NCBI GenBank assembly: GCA_023399635.1
Contig: JAEWOP010000253.1
Span: forward strand, 1-6,495
DNA: 6,495 bases
Direction: 5' to 3'
From: Pseudomonadota bacterium
GTDB taxonomy: Bacteria; Pseudomonadota; Alphaproteobacteria; Rhizobiales; Rhizobiaceae
Below, piece after piece: positions 6,280 through 6,495 of this stretch (position 1 is its first letter; the number at the start of each line of letters is the position of its first letter). The position numbers and the translations under genes were made by a program. Under the pieces are notes generated by a model. That model searched no databases and had not been told where the DNA came from. It saw nothing but the letters and a program-made list of their open reading frames with translations.

Positions 6280-6495
6280 ATGAAGGGTGCAGGCAAGACA
6301 TATGGGCTTCTGAGCGAGACCTCGACGATAGAGGAGACGCGAAATCCTTATTGGATGCGTAATCTACCAAATGATGCTGCTCTCCTTTGGCTCAAACTGG
6401 GCTGGGCAGATCTGTGGCGACAGCCCGCGCTCAGCCTGCTTTACGGCATCGGCGTCTTCGCTGCTTCCATACTATCGGTTTGGTTGTTGTACATA
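6280..6495 (+). CDS. DUF2189-like integral membrane protein (5' part, runs off the window)
   Basis: AAGGAGG at 6267-6273 lies 6 bases before ATG 6280, and 72 codons are visible before the window ends. The first ~30 residues are polar (MKGAGKTYGLLSETSTIEET), then NDAALLWLKLGWADLWRQPA leads into a hydrophobic segment (about residues 53-72, LLYGIGVFAASILSVWLLYI). A short amphipathic helix with GWxDLWxxP directly before the first membrane segment and the LLYG junction is the pattern I associate with DUF2189 proteins. These are multi-pass membrane proteins of unknown function, often found beside respiratory or cytochrome genes in alphaproteobacteria. It lies 25 bases after the 59-residue gene, so it is probably still part of the oxidase transcript. 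The family call is moderate because only the first quarter or so of the expected protein is visible. Confidence 0.7.
   Translation, partial: MKGAGKTYGLLSETSTIEETRNPYWMRNLPNDAALLWLKLGWADLWRQPALSLLYGIGVFAASILSVWLLYI

Overview
The window reads as one co-directional block (+ strand) from a moderately GC-rich proteobacterium, most likely an alphaproteobacterium of the Hyphomicrobiales/Rhizobiales type. The grounds are the CcoN, CcoO and CcoP sequence style, a two-haem FixP-type CcoP, short intergenic gaps and clear GGAGG/AAGGAG ribosome binding sites. The taxon is an inference from protein character, not from a marker gene.

Region 1 (1-2460) is a periplasmic copper-handling cassette. It opens with the 3' end of a His/Gly-rich secreted-type protein that ends in a small beta-rich domain. 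Next comes a DUF1775/YcnI-type protein whose predicted mature N-terminus is a histidine, then a CopC-CopD fusion of the YcnJ type. The fusion is split by an apparent one-base deletion in a G run near 1141. The break separates the N-terminal copper-ligand histidine of CopC from its Asp-Gly-His motif and from the CopD membrane part. It is either a real pseudogene or a sequencing/assembly error.

Region 2 (2617-6078) is a complete cbb3-type cytochrome c oxidase operon, ccoN-ccoO-ccoQ-ccoP. Spacing is tight: 4 bases between ccoN and ccoO, 15 between ccoO and ccoQ, and a 10-base overlap of ccoQ with ccoP. All catalytic haem and CuB ligands expected of CcoN, the single CXXCH of CcoO and the two CXXCH of CcoP are present. 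The best start of ccoN is a TTG at 2617 behind a strong Shine-Dalgarno.

Region 3 (6075-6495) begins with a 59-residue single-TM protein that overlaps the ccoP stop by ATGA and carries two cysteines on its predicted periplasmic side, one of them the last residue. It is followed by the 5' part of a DUF2189-like membrane protein that runs off the window.

The copper genes and the copper-dependent oxidase probably work together: the upstream proteins bind or import copper and the oxidase uses it at CuB. The usual ccoGHIS assembly genes and an FNR/FixK-type box are not visible here. The small ORF after ccoP is the least explained piece and a candidate accessory factor.
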